DNA from: Knoellia sp. p5-6-4
GTDB lineage: Bacteria > Actinomycetota > Actinomycetes > Actinomycetales > Dermatophilaceae
Assembly (NCBI RefSeq): GCF_029222705.1
Contig: NZ_JARGZF010000001.1
Coordinates: 554,437 to 618,436 of the forward strand
Direction of reading: 5' to 3'
Length of the DNA stretch: 64,000 nt
Part shown: in pieces, positions 54,988 through 63,679 of the stretch
How the letters are laid out: each line of letters opens with the position of its first letter
Numbering within the stretch: position 1 is the stretch's first letter
The notes under the pieces: generated by a model
What the model was told of the DNA's origin: nothing
Databases searched by the model: none
Seen by the model: only the letters and a program-made list of their open reading frames with translations
Position numbers and translations under genes: made by a program

Positions 54988-56391
54988 GTGAGCAGCACAG
55001 CCGACAACGCCGTCGACACCCGGCCCACGCCGCGGCGCGACCGCACCCACTACCTCTACGTCGCCGTCATCGCCGCCATGGTGGCCGGCGTCGCCGTCGG
55101 CGCCATCTGGCCCGAGCTCGGCAAGGAGCTCAAGCCGCTCGGCACGATGTTCGTCAACCTCATCAAGATGATGATCACGCCGATCATCTTCTGCACCATC
55201 GTGCTCGGCATCGGGTCGGTGCGACGGGCCGCTCAGGTCGGCCGCGTCGGCGGCCTCGCCCTCGGCTACTTCCTCACCATGTCGACCGTCGCGCTGGCAA
55301 TCGGCCTCGTCGTCGGCAACCTCATCAAGCCCGGGGCCGGCCTCAACCTCACCGAGGACCTCGCCGCCGCGGGCCAGAAGCAGGTCGAGAGCGCCGAGCA
55401 CACGTCGACCGTCGACTTCCTCCTCGGCCTCGTCCCCGACACCCTCGTGTCGGCCCTGACCTCGGGCTCGGTGCTGCAGGCCCTGCTCGTGGCGCTGCTC
55501 GTCGGCTTCGCCCTGCAGAAGATGGGCCCCGCGGGCGAGCCCATCCTCGTCGGCATCAAGCACGTCGAGCGGCTCGTCTTCCGCCTGATGGCCATGATCA
55601 TGTGGCTCGCCCCCATCGGTGCGTTCGGCGCCATGGCCGCGGTGGTCGGGGCGACCGGTCTCGACGCCCTCAAGAGCCTCGGCCTGATCATGGTCAGCTT
55701 CTACGTCACGTGCGCACTGTTCGTCTTCGTCGTCCTCGGCACCCTGCTCAAGGCCGTGACCGGGGTCAACATCTTCGCGCTGTTGCGCTATCTCGGCCGC
55801 GAGTTCCTGCTCATCCTCTCGACGTCGTCGTCGGAGTCGGCCCTGCCGCGCCTCATCGCGAAGATGGAGCACCTCGGCGTCTCCCGCCCGGTCGTCGGCA
55901 TCACGGTGCCGACCGGCTACTCGTTCAACCTCGACGGCACCGCGATCTACCTGACGATGGCCTCGCTGTTCATCGCCGAGGCGATGGACAAGCCGTTCAG
56001 CATCGGGCAGCAGATCTCGCTGCTGGTCTTCATGATCATCGCGTCCAAGGGTGCTGCCGGCGTCACCGGCGCCGGCCTGGCCACCCTGGCCGGCGGCCTG
56101 CAGTCCCACCGCCCCGACCTGGTGGACGGCGTCGGCTTCATCGTCGGCATCGACCGCCTCATGAGCGAGGCCCGCGCGCTGACCAACTTCGCCGGCAACG
56201 CGGTGGCCACCGTGCTCATCGGCACCTGGACCGGCCAGCTCGACAAGGGCCAGTGCGCGGCGGTGCTGGCCGGTGACCGGCCGTTCGACGAGGCGACCAT
56301 GATCGACGACGACCACGCCGCGCCCGCGGCGGAGCCCGCAGTGGCGCACAGCGCCCCGCGGGAGTATGCCGGGGTCGGCGCCGACCGCTGA
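54988..56391 (+). CDS. dctA: Dicarboxylate/amino acid:cation symporter (DctA-like)
   Basis: From GTG 54988, with TGGAGGA upstream, the protein has 467 residues. Family motifs are LSTSSSESALPR near residue 290 (serine-rich re-entrant loop), PTGYSFNLDGTAIY near 320, MIIASKGAAGVTGAG near 360 and the substrate-binding NFAGNAVATV near 410. It imports C4-dicarboxylates such as succinate, fumarate or malate with cations. Location next to the DcuSR-type genes implies induction by external dicarboxylates. A very strong terminator follows. Confidence 0.93.
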   Translation: MSSTADNAVDTRPTPRRDRTHYLYVAVIAAMVAGVAVGAIWPELGKELKPLGTMFVNLIKMMITPIIFCTIVLGIGSVRRAAQVGRVGGLALGYFLTMSTVALAIGLVVGNLIKPGAGLNLTEDLAAAGQKQVESAEHTSTVDFLLGLVPDTLVSALTSGSVLQALLVALLVGFALQKMGPAGEPILVGIKHVERLVFRLMAMIMWLAPIGAFGAMAAVVGATGLDALKSLGLIMVSFYVTCALFVFVVLGTLLKAVTGVNIFALLRYLGREFLLILSTSSSESALPRLIAKMEHLGVSRPVVGITVPTGYSFNLDGTAIYLTMASLFIAEAMDKPFSIGQQISLLVFMIIASKGAAGVTGAGLATLAGGLQSHRPDLVDGVGFIVGIDRLMSEARALTNFAGNAVATVLIGTWTGQLDKGQCAAVLAGDRPFDEATMIDDDHAAPAAEPAVAHSAPREYAGVGADR

Positions 56392-56423
56392 CCTCGGGGC
56401 GCGGCCGTGCGGGCCGCACCCTG

Positions 56424-56462
56424 CGCACGAGCCCGGCCGGGTCCACCGGCCGGGCTCGTGCG
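56424..56462 (+). terminator. Terminator after dctA
   Basis: A stem of at least 16 perfect pairs (GCACGAGCCCGGCCGG and complement) encloses a 5-nt loop, and the DUF2071 gene converges from the other side. Confidence 0.8.
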
Positions 56463-56492
56463 TGCGCGCCGGTCCCTGCCGGGCACGAGCCC

Positions 56493-57287
56493 TCAGATCC
56501 GCACCGGCCGGCCGAAGCTCGTCTCGACGCCCGGCGAGAACAGGACGCTGTCAGGCGGTCGGTCGGTGACTCCCGGAAGACCCGCGGCGGCCACGAGCAG
56601 GTCGTCGAGCTCGAGCACCTCTGCCCGGTGCAGCGGCCACGGCGCGTGCGTGTTCGGCACCCACAGCACGCGACCGGCGACCGTGGTGTGCAGGCCGAAG
56701 CGGGCGGTGAGGAACTGCTCGAGCGGATTCGGCTCGGCGACCCGCTCCCCCACCCGCACGCGCAGCCGGCTGGTCGGGTGCGGGTCGGGCGGGGCGTTCC
56801 CGCCCTCCGGGCGGATTCGGCGGTGCCACGGCACGCGGAGCCTGCGCGCGGCATACGTCACCACCGAGCCGGTGGGGTCCCGCGGCACGGGCTGCGGCGT
56901 CGACCGCATGCGCGCCCACCGGTACGGCGTGCCGAACAGCAGCCGCGCCCCGACGACGACCGGCAGGCGCTGTGCGTCCAGGGACAGGAACACCACACCG
57001 CGGCGGCCGGCGTCGTCACAGGAGTAGAGCCGGACGTTGGTCTCGAGCAAGGTGCCGAGCCACGGGACCGGCCGACGCGGTCCCACGCCGCCGTCGACCA
57101 TGCGGAACGGGATGAGGCCCACCCAGCTCGACCCGTCGTGGACGTCGGGGCGCACCCCCTCGGGCAGGTACCTCTGCACGCGGTCCGCGTCGACGCGCCA
57201 GTGCACGAACGTGATGTCGCGCCAGTGCTGGTGCATGATCGGCCGACCTTGCAGCGCCGGTCCCTGTCCCGGGAGCGGCGACGTCAT
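56493..57287 (-). CDS. DUF2071 (YqjF-type) family protein
   Basis: The 264-residue protein has the DUF2071 signature HWRDITFVHWRVDADRVQRYLPEG near residue 20, VGLIPFRM and ETNVRLY. The fold is related to acetoacetate decarboxylase, but no catalytic lysine is confirmed and no function is known. Its start overlaps the stop of an FAD oxidoreductase by 4 bp (ATGA). T-Y-A-A codons near 56849 hold a CGGCATAC copy. Confidence 0.82.
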   Translation of the reverse strand: MTSPLPGQGPALQGRPIMHQHWRDITFVHWRVDADRVQRYLPEGVRPDVHDGSSWVGLIPFRMVDGGVGPRRPVPWLGTLLETNVRLYSCDDAGRRGVVFLSLDAQRLPVVVGARLLFGTPYRWARMRSTPQPVPRDPTGSVVTYAARRLRVPWHRRIRPEGGNAPPDPHPTSRLRVRVGERVAEPNPLEQFLTARFGLHTTVAGRVLWVPNTHAPWPLHRAEVLELDDLLVAAAGLPGVTDRPPDSVLFSPGVETSFGRPVRI

Positions 57288-58513
57288 TCCCGCCTGCCCA
57301 GCTCGCGGAGCACCGCACCCGCGGCCCGCCGACCGGAGACGAGGGCGCCCTGCTGGGAGGCGGTGTCGCGGTGGTCGCCCGCGACGAACAGTCCGTCTCC
57401 CAGCGCAACGGGACGACGGGCCCGCAGCGGTGCCGACTGCACCGGCAGGGAGCGTTCGATGTCGTGCCGGACGACGAGCTCCCAGGTCGCCGTGGACGTG
57501 CCCCAGAGCAGGTCGAGCTCGCGGCGGACACCTGCCTCGTCGAGGTCGCTCGGCAGCAGTGTCGTGGCCTGCACCAGTGCCCGGCCGGCCGGGGCATACG
57601 TGGGTGCGGCACCGCTCATGACCGAGGTGTTGACGACGGGCCCGCGGCGGGCGTCGACAAGGATCAGCCGCTCCGGTGACGGGGTCTCGGCGGCGGCGAA
57701 CCACCAGGTGCGCAGGCCGCGCATGACCTGCGAGCCGACGCCCACCAGCGCGAGGGCGTCGACGGCATCGGTCGCGACGACGACGGCCGACGCCGCCAGC
57801 AGCCCGTGAGAGGTGTCGACCCGGCCGCCGCGGGAGACAGCCTGCACCCGCACCCCGCAGCGCACCGGTTCCCGCAGCCCGGAGGCGATCTGGCAGGGAA
57901 GGGCCTGCACGCCGGCGGCGGGGACGCCCGGGGTGCCCAGCAGGAAGCAGCGCACCAGGAGCCGCACGAAGGCCGCCGAGGTCTGGCCCGAGCTGTCGGC
58001 CAGGACCCCGGCGAGGAAGGGCTCGAGCACCTCGCGCCGGAGCCGTCCGCCGACCCCGGCCTCGTCGAGGGAGGCGGCCAGCGTCGTGTCGGGCCCGCGG
58101 GCGAGGTGCGACGGCCTCAGTGCCGGGGCCGCCCACCGGGCCAGTGCGGCCAGCTCACCCACGTCGAGGTAGCCGCTGCGCAACGTGGCCGGCACCAGGC
58201 GCGGCTCGCGCCGCGGATCGGCCAGCACGGACAGTCCCCGCTGGGTGCGCACTGCCACCCCGGCGTCGAAGGAGCGGAGCTCCAGGGCGTCGAGGTCGAT
58301 CAGCCGGCGCAGCGCCGGGTATGCCGGGTTGACGACCTGGAAGCCGCGGTCGCAGAGGAAGCCGTCGACGTGGTCGGTGCGCATGCGTCCGCCCACCTCG
58401 TCGGCGGCCTCGAGGACGATGACCGACAGGCCGGCGCGCTCCAGCGTCCGCGCGCAGGCGAGTCCGGCCAGGCCTGCACCGACGACGAGGACGTCGGCGT
58501 CGTCGTCCCTCAC
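57284..58513 (-). CDS. FAD-dependent oxidoreductase (amine oxidase/phytoene desaturase-like)
   Basis: From GTG 58513 the protein has 409 residues. The N-terminal Rossmann motif is VLVVGAGLAGLACARTL followed by EAADEVGGRMRTD, and the C-terminal FAD motif is GDGLFVAGDHRDTASQQGAL. This is the flavin amine oxidase/desaturase superfamily; the substrate is unknown. It is coupled to the DUF2071 gene and lies 79 bp after the deacetylase-fold gene on the same strand. P-A-Y-P codons near 58319 hold a GTATGCCG copy. Confidence 0.87.
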   Translation of the reverse strand: MRDDDADVLVVGAGLAGLACARTLERAGLSVIVLEAADEVGGRMRTDHVDGFLCDRGFQVVNPAYPALRRLIDLDALELRSFDAGVAVRTQRGLSVLADPRREPRLVPATLRSGYLDVGELAALARWAAPALRPSHLARGPDTTLAASLDEAGVGGRLRREVLEPFLAGVLADSSGQTSAAFVRLLVRCFLLGTPGVPAAGVQALPCQIASGLREPVRCGVRVQAVSRGGRVDTSHGLLAASAVVVATDAVDALALVGVGSQVMRGLRTWWFAAAETPSPERLILVDARRGPVVNTSVMSGAAPTYAPAGRALVQATTLLPSDLDEAGVRRELDLLWGTSTATWELVVRHDIERSLPVQSAPLRARRPVALGDGLFVAGDHRDTASQQGALVSGRRAAGAVLRELGRRE

Positions 58514-58592
58514 CGTTCGCGTCCTGCCGCCATGGTCCAACGGTGGCACGCCCTCCGACGGGCCGCGCGGCCACTGGCGCTGCCCCAGAGCC

Positions 58593-59480
58593 TCAGGACT
58601 CGAGGTCGGGATGGGCGATGGTGCGAGGCGTGAGCCCCAGGGAGCGCACGTGCCCGGCGATCTCCTCCAGCGAGGCCGTCCAGACATCAGCGCACGAGGT
58701 GACGTGGGCCATGAGATCGTCGAGCTGCCGTGCCCGAGAGGGGCGCCCGGTGAGGAACGGGTGGTTGGTCAGGACCCAGCAGCCCCCCACGTCCCGCAGC
58801 GCCTCGAACTCGTCCTGCCACAGCTCGCGCGCCTTGCGCGGGGTCTCGATGAGCCCGCTGCCCGAGATGTCGGGCAGGAAGCAGAACTGCTCCCAGTCGT
58901 CGAGGGCCCACTGGATCGGGATCTCGACGAGCGATGACGTGCCGGCCTGGCCGGTGCCCGGTCCCACCGCGAGCTCATAGGGGACGTCGGAGTCCATGAG
59001 GCTCGAGTCGTAGAGGAAGCCGCGCTCGGCGAGCAGGCCCGGACTGCGCCAGGACAGGTCCCACATGGGAGCCCGGTAGCCGACCGGGCGCAGGCCGGCG
59101 ACCTCCTCCAGCGCCTGGAGCCCTCGGTCGAGGTTGGCGGCCTCCTCCGCGGCGCTGACCGCGGTCGGCTGCTCGTGGAGGTACCCGTGGTGGGCCACCT
59201 CATGCCCTGCCGCCACGATGTCCTTGACGACTCCCGGGTAGCGGTGGGCGGTGTAGCCGGGGACGAAGAACGTCGACCGGATGCGGTGCCGCTCGAGCAG
59301 GCCGAGCAAGCGCGGGACGCCCACCAGCGGCCCGTAGGCCTGGTGGCTCATGACGCTCATCCGGTCGGCGCTGCCCGGGCTGCCCCAGAGCACCGCCGAC
59401 TCGGCATCGACGTCGAAGGTGAAGGCCGCGGCGGCGGCTCTCCCGCCGGGCCAGGACACCGGCACCGCGGGGACGCTCAC
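58593..59480 (-). CDS. Polysaccharide deacetylase-fold hydrolase (PuuE/HpuA-like)
   Basis: The 295-residue protein has the NodB fold: TFDVDAESAVLWG near residue 20 supplies the metal Asp, AGHEVAHHGYLHEQP near 90 the two metal His, and GYRAPMWDLS near 133 the catalytic Arg-containing motif. The sequence lacks a signal peptide and resembles the cytoplasmic allantoinase (PuuE) and amidohydrolase branch rather than cell-wall deacetylases. Its start overlaps the stop of the agmatinase-family gene by 4 bp, so it most likely acts in the same catabolic pathway. Confidence 0.82.
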   Translation of the reverse strand: MSVPAVPVSWPGGRAAAAAFTFDVDAESAVLWGSPGSADRMSVMSHQAYGPLVGVPRLLGLLERHRIRSTFFVPGYTAHRYPGVVKDIVAAGHEVAHHGYLHEQPTAVSAAEEAANLDRGLQALEEVAGLRPVGYRAPMWDLSWRSPGLLAERGFLYDSSLMDSDVPYELAVGPGTGQAGTSSLVEIPIQWALDDWEQFCFLPDISGSGLIETPRKARELWQDEFEALRDVGGCWVLTNHPFLTGRPSRARQLDDLMAHVTSCADVWTASLEEIAGHVRSLGLTPRTIAHPDLES

Positions 59481-60451
59481 CGCTTCACCTGCTCGGACAT
59501 GATCGTGACCAGCTCGTAGGCGATGTTGGCCGCCGCCACCGCGGTCACCTCGGCGTGGTCGTAGACCGGCGACACCTCGACGATGTCGGCGCCGACGAGT
59601 CGGAGCCCGCGCATCGCACGCAGCACGCCGAGCAGCTCGCGGCTCGTCATGCCGCCCGCCTCGGGAGTCCCCGTCGCCGGCGCGAACGCCGGGTCGAGGA
59701 CGTCGATGTCGATGGAGATGTAGACCGGGTGGTCGCCGACCCGCTCGACGACGCGCTCCACGATCCCGTCGACACCGATCCGGTCGATGTCGCGGCAGTG
59801 CACGATCGTGAAGCCCAGCTCCTCGTCGTCAAGGAGGTCCTGCCGGTCGTAGAGCGACCCGCGGATGCCGACGTGCGCCGAGCTGCCCTTGACGATCAGC
59901 CCCTGCTCGGACGCGCGGCGGAAGGGTGTGCCGTGCGTGTAGGGCGCGTCGAAGTAGGTGTTCCAGGTGTCGAGGTGCGCGTCGAAGTGCACGAGGGCCA
60001 GCGGCCCGTGGACGTGGTGCATGGCCTGCAGCGCCGGAAGGGCCATGGTGTGGTCGCCGCCCAGGCTGACGACCGGCCGCCCCGTCGGGGTGATGAGGGC
60101 GGCCAGCCCATCGCGCGTCTCGTCGATGGCCCGGGCGATGTCGAAGGGGTTCGCGGCCACGTCTCCGGCGTCGACGACCTGGGCGTGACGGAACGGCTGC
60201 GTGTCGAGGGCCGGGTTGTACGGCCGCAGCAGGCGGGACGCCTGGCGGATCGCGGACGGACCGAACCGCGCCCCGGGACGGTAGGTGACCCCGGAGTCCC
60301 AGGGGACGCCCACCACGGCCACGTCGTAGTCGTCCACGTCCTCCAGCCGGGGCAGGCGGGCAAAGGTCGTCAGACCGGCATACCGCGGCACCTGGAGGCC
60401 GTCGACCTGCCCCACGACGCCGTCGTCGTACCTCGCATAATGCTCTGCCAT
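59477..60451 (-). CDS. speB: Agmatinase/guanidinobutyrase-family ureohydrolase
   Basis: The 324-residue enzyme has the three manganese motifs of ureohydrolases: LGGDHTMALP near residue 133, HFDAHLDTW near 155 and SIDIDVLDPAFAP near 240. It removes urea from a guanidino compound; agmatine, guanidinobutyrate or guanidinopropionate are candidates. The symbol is given for family only. No urease genes are in view. It belongs to the permease-SDR-SDR-hydrolase-deacetylase run. R-Y-A-G codons near 60376 hold a CGGCATAC copy. Confidence 0.88.
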   Translation of the reverse strand: MAEHYARYDDGVVGQVDGLQVPRYAGLTTFARLPRLEDVDDYDVAVVGVPWDSGVTYRPGARFGPSAIRQASRLLRPYNPALDTQPFRHAQVVDAGDVAANPFDIARAIDETRDGLAALITPTGRPVVSLGGDHTMALPALQAMHHVHGPLALVHFDAHLDTWNTYFDAPYTHGTPFRRASEQGLIVKGSSAHVGIRGSLYDRQDLLDDEELGFTIVHCRDIDRIGVDGIVERVVERVGDHPVYISIDIDVLDPAFAPATGTPEAGGMTSRELLGVLRAMRGLRLVGADIVEVSPVYDHAEVTAVAAANIAYELVTIMSEQVKR

Positions 60452-60495
60452 CGTTGGTCCTCTCGCCGTCTGCCGGGGGTCTGCTGCAGGCGTCC

Positions 60496-61278
60496 TCACG
60501 CCCGGGTGCGGGTGGAGCCGCCGTTGGCCTGGACCACCTGACCGACCATGGCCGACATCCGGAAGTCGGCCAGCAGCGCCACCGCCGCCGCCATCTCGTC
60601 GGCGGTGCCGATGCGCCCGAGCGGGATCCCCGCGGCATACCGTCGATGCATCTCCTCGAGGGTGGTCCCGGCGTCGCGGGCGTCGACCTCGAGCTGGGGG
60701 GTGTAGGTCACCCCGGGCGCGATGGCGTTGACGACGATCCCCTCGGGGGCGAGCTCGCGCCCGAGGGTCTTGACGAGGGAGATGAGCCCGGCCTTCGATG
60801 CGGCGTATGCCGTGGCGCCGGGCCAGCCCGTGATCCCCCACTCGCTGGTCACGACGACGATGCGCCCACCCCCTTTGGCACGCATGTGCGGAAGGACCGC
60901 CTGCACCAGGTGGAAGGTCCCGCCGAGGTTGGTGTCGACCACCTTCCACCAGTCCGCCGGGTCGTGCTCCAGGAAGGGCGCCATCGTCATGTAGGCGTGG
61001 TTCGCGACGAGCACGTCGAGGCCGCCCGCGGCCTCCGCAACAGCCGAGACCACTGAGCGCACCTGTCCGGGTTCGCTCACGTCGCCGGGAGCGGTGAGGC
61101 CGCCGATCTCGTCGGCGAGGGCCCGCAGCGAGTGCGAGTCGTGCAGGTCGTTGACCGCGACGAGCGCGCCCTCACGGGCCAGCCGCCGGGCGTGCGCGGC
61201 GCCCATGCCCTGGGCCGCGCCGGTGACGAGAGCCACCCTCCCCTCGAAGGACCCTGGCGATGTCTGCTCGAGGGTCAC
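60496..61278 (-). CDS. Short-chain dehydrogenase/reductase (first of a pair)
   Basis: The 260-residue protein is a classical SDR: VTGAAQGMGAAHARR near residue 19 binds the cofactor, NHAY near 93 replaces the usual NNAG, and the catalytic Ser and YAASK are near 143 and 158. The cofactor loop (ND after beta-2) suggests NAD. It follows the second SDR with no gap (GTG 61278, stop at 61279). Two GGCATAC copies lie in the gene near 60633 and 60805. Confidence 0.88.
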   Translation of the reverse strand: MTLEQTSPGSFEGRVALVTGAAQGMGAAHARRLAREGALVAVNDLHDSHSLRALADEIGGLTAPGDVSEPGQVRSVVSAVAEAAGGLDVLVANHAYMTMAPFLEHDPADWWKVVDTNLGGTFHLVQAVLPHMRAKGGGRIVVVTSEWGITGWPGATAYAASKAGLISLVKTLGRELAPEGIVVNAIAPGVTYTPQLEVDARDAGTTLEEMHRRYAAGIPLGRIGTADEMAAAVALLADFRMSAMVGQVVQANGGSTRTRA

Positions 61279-61995
61279 TCAGATCACCGCCCCCGCGTTG
61301 ACGTTCAGGACCTCGCCGACGCAGAACGTGCCCTCGTCCACGAGGAAGGCCACGCAGAGGGCGACCTCCTCGGGGGTGACGAGCCGTCGAAGGGGCAGGG
61401 TGGCGAGGTACTCGGGGGCGCGCCAGGGCGAGTCCGGCCCGATGAGCGGGGTGTCGGTCGGGCCCGGGGCGACGGCGTTCACCCTGACGCCCCACGGAGC
61501 GACCTCGGCGGCCAGGCTGCGCACCAGGCCGAGGATCGCCCCCTTGGCGGCTGCGTAGTGCGCGTCCTCGGCGCCGCCGCCGACCGCCAGCTCGCTGGCG
61601 ATGGCGACGAAGGAGCCGTTGCCCTCGCGGAGCATCGCGGGCAGGGTGGCCCGGGCCAGGTTCGCCGTCCCGGCCAGGTGGACCCGCAGCATGCGCCGCC
61701 ACTGGTCGGCCGTGATGTCCGACACCGGCAGCATCTCGTAGTAACCCGCCACGTTGACCGCGGCCACGACGGGCCCCAGTCGGTCCTCGGCCTCACGGAC
61801 GGCCTCGGCCATCGCGTCCGCGTCGGTGACGTCGACCTGCACACTGTGGTCGGCAGATGCCGACGGCTGCAGGTCGAGGCTGGCCACAGCCCAGCCGCGG
61901 GAGCCCAGCTCCGTCACGACAGCCCGTCCGATCCCGCTGGCGCCGCCGGTGACCACGGCGGAACGCGGGTGCCCCTGCGCACTGGTCTCCGTCAC
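61279..61995 (-). CDS. Short-chain dehydrogenase/reductase (second of a pair)
   Basis: From GTG 61995 the protein has 238 residues, with VTGGASGIGRAVV near residue 14, NVAG near 81, Ser in AIASELAVGGG and YAAAK near 149. LDLQ after beta-2 points to NAD. It overlaps the permease stop by 4 bp (GTGA) and abuts the first SDR, so the three are expressed together. The pair shares perhaps a third of its residues, so it is not a recent duplicate. Confidence 0.88.
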   Translation of the reverse strand: MTETSAQGHPRSAVVTGGASGIGRAVVTELGSRGWAVASLDLQPSASADHSVQVDVTDADAMAEAVREAEDRLGPVVAAVNVAGYYEMLPVSDITADQWRRMLRVHLAGTANLARATLPAMLREGNGSFVAIASELAVGGGAEDAHYAAAKGAILGLVRSLAAEVAPWGVRVNAVAPGPTDTPLIGPDSPWRAPEYLATLPLRRLVTPEEVALCVAFLVDEGTFCVGEVLNVNAGAVI

Positions 61996-63470
61996 ACGGC
62001 ACCCCGCGCAAGGTCCTCGCGCTCGTCCTCGGCCTCTTCGACGTCGATGACGTGCGCATCGAGGATCCGCGAGCGGACCGACGCGAAGATCGCCGCGCCG
62101 ACGACCCCGAGCACCCCCACCACGATCCAGACCGACCAGTCGAGGAAGCGGCGCTCGTAGACCGGTCGCGGCCAGGAGATGTTGAGGAACTCCAGCACCG
62201 CCCAGAGGGTGGCGACGACGGTGACGGGCAGCGACATGGCGCCGAGTGAGAACGGGCCCGGGCGCCACCTCCCGCGGAGCTGTACGACCAGGGCACCGAC
62301 CAGGGGGAAGAGGAAGGCGAGGTAGAAGCCGCCCGTCGTGAAGTTGACCATCAGTGTGTAGATGTTGCTGGCGACGTTGCTGAGCAGGAACAGCCCGGCC
62401 CCGATCACCGTGGTGACCAGAATCGCCGCCGTCGGGATTCGCGCCCCGGTGCTGAGCCGGCCCAGGACGTGCGAGCCGGGGAGCGCGCCGTCGCGGGCGT
62501 AGGACCAGATGACCCTTGACGCAGACGTCTGGAGGGCGAGGAAGCTGGCCAGGAAGCCGATGACGAACAGCAGCTCCACCGGCTTGGCGATCCCGGCGCC
62601 CAGAGCGCTCGTGAGGGTCTCGTAGACCGGGTCGGCCACGTCGCCGGCCGCGACGGCGTCGAGGTCCGGGATGGCCAGGACGATGGCGAGGCTGGAGTAC
62701 ATCACCACGATGGCGATGAAGGTCAGCGAGAAGATCACCGACTTCGGCAGGTTCCTGCGCGGCTCATGCACCTCCTCGGCGATGGCGCCGGCGCTCTCGA
62801 AGCCGACGAACGACCACCCGATGAAGGCCACCGCGACCAGGAAGGGACCGGACAGGGACAGGTACCCCGTCGCGGCGTCTCCCCCACCCTGGGTCAGGAC
62901 GCTGAGCGAGTTCTCGCGGTGGAAGAGCAGGAGCCAGGTGCCGAGGCCGAGGGAGCCGACCACCTCGGCGATGATGCTGGCGCTCATGAAGATCTTGAGG
63001 GCCTGACGGCCCACGAGGTTGACGGCCGTGCCCAGCAGCAGGATGACCAGGGCGATGGAGGCCCGCTGCGTGCCGCTGGGGGCCTCGACACCGGCGATGT
63101 TCGCGACGAAGCCGGCCGCTCCGAGCGCGACGGTTGCCATGGCGATGACGAGGGTCCACATGTAGGCCCAGCCGGCGAACCAGCCGTACCCCGTGCCGAT
63201 CAGCCTGCGGGACCACTGGTAGATGGAACCCTCGATCGGCCAGCGGGAGACCAGCATCGCGAACACGAAGGCCACGAGCAGCTGGCCCGCGAAGACCAGC
63301 AGGAAGCCCCACCAGAAGCTCGGCCCGGCGGCGGTCAGGGCCAGGCCGAAGATGCCGTAGAGCGCGACGATGGGCGAGATGAAGGCGAACGCGAAGGCGA
63401 ACGAGGACCACAAGGTGAACTCGCGCCGCAGGACGTGGCCCTCGGTGATGTGAACAGGTTCTTGGGACAT
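61992..63470 (-). CDS. APC-family amino acid/polyamine permease
   Basis: The 492-residue protein has twelve probable membrane helices. APC landmarks are FAFAFISPIVALYGIFG near residue 25, the WPIEGSIYQWSRR stretch near 77 and the FVGFESAGAIAEEVHEPRRNLPKSV motif near 225. It probably imports the nitrogen compound degraded by the enzymes downstream; close relatives carry amino acids, GABA or polyamines. AGGAGA precedes the ATG. It is the first gene of the operon and is divergent from the pucR-type gene. Confidence 0.9.
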   Translation of the reverse strand: MSQEPVHITEGHVLRREFTLWSSFAFAFAFISPIVALYGIFGLALTAAGPSFWWGFLLVFAGQLLVAFVFAMLVSRWPIEGSIYQWSRRLIGTGYGWFAGWAYMWTLVIAMATVALGAAGFVANIAGVEAPSGTQRASIALVILLLGTAVNLVGRQALKIFMSASIIAEVVGSLGLGTWLLLFHRENSLSVLTQGGGDAATGYLSLSGPFLVAVAFIGWSFVGFESAGAIAEEVHEPRRNLPKSVIFSLTFIAIVVMYSSLAIVLAIPDLDAVAAGDVADPVYETLTSALGAGIAKPVELLFVIGFLASFLALQTSASRVIWSYARDGALPGSHVLGRLSTGARIPTAAILVTTVIGAGLFLLSNVASNIYTLMVNFTTGGFYLAFLFPLVGALVVQLRGRWRPGPFSLGAMSLPVTVVATLWAVLEFLNISWPRPVYERRFLDWSVWIVVGVLGVVGAAIFASVRSRILDAHVIDVEEAEDEREDLARGAV

Positions 63471-63625
63471 CGTTGTCTCCTAGCTCACTCTTGTTGGCTC
63501 CACCATCCCCACGGCACGGGAGCCGCGCAAGGGCGTGGGCGAGAGTCGCTGGAGAGGCACTGTCGAGCGGGCTTGTCGTTGGAGGTTCCTACAAGTGCCA
63601 GCGGTCCGGGGCCGGACCAGCGAAC

Positions 63626-63631
63626 TAGGCT
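63626..63631 (+). promoter_or_regulatory. -10 hexamer upstream of the pucR leader ORF
   Basis: TAGGCT ends exactly 6 nt before ATG 63638, the same spacing as the leaderless genes in this window. Transcripts starting there would begin at or near that ATG, not at the pucR start. Confidence 0.45.
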
Positions 63632-63637
63632 TGCGGC

Positions 63638-63679
63638 ATGGCGAGGAGCACGGTGCCGACGGGCAGCACCGATGACTGA
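63638..63679 (+). CDS. Possible 13-residue leader peptide overlapping the pucR start
   Basis: ATG 63638 opens a frame of 13 codons (MARSTVPTGSTDD) and stops at a TGA that overlaps the pucR ATG (63672) in another frame. The 6-nt spacing from TAGGCT suggests that ribosomes load here first. It may couple translation to pucR or be a by-product of promoter placement. No conserved residues can be judged from one sequence. Confidence 0.35.
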   Translation: MARSTVPTGSTDD

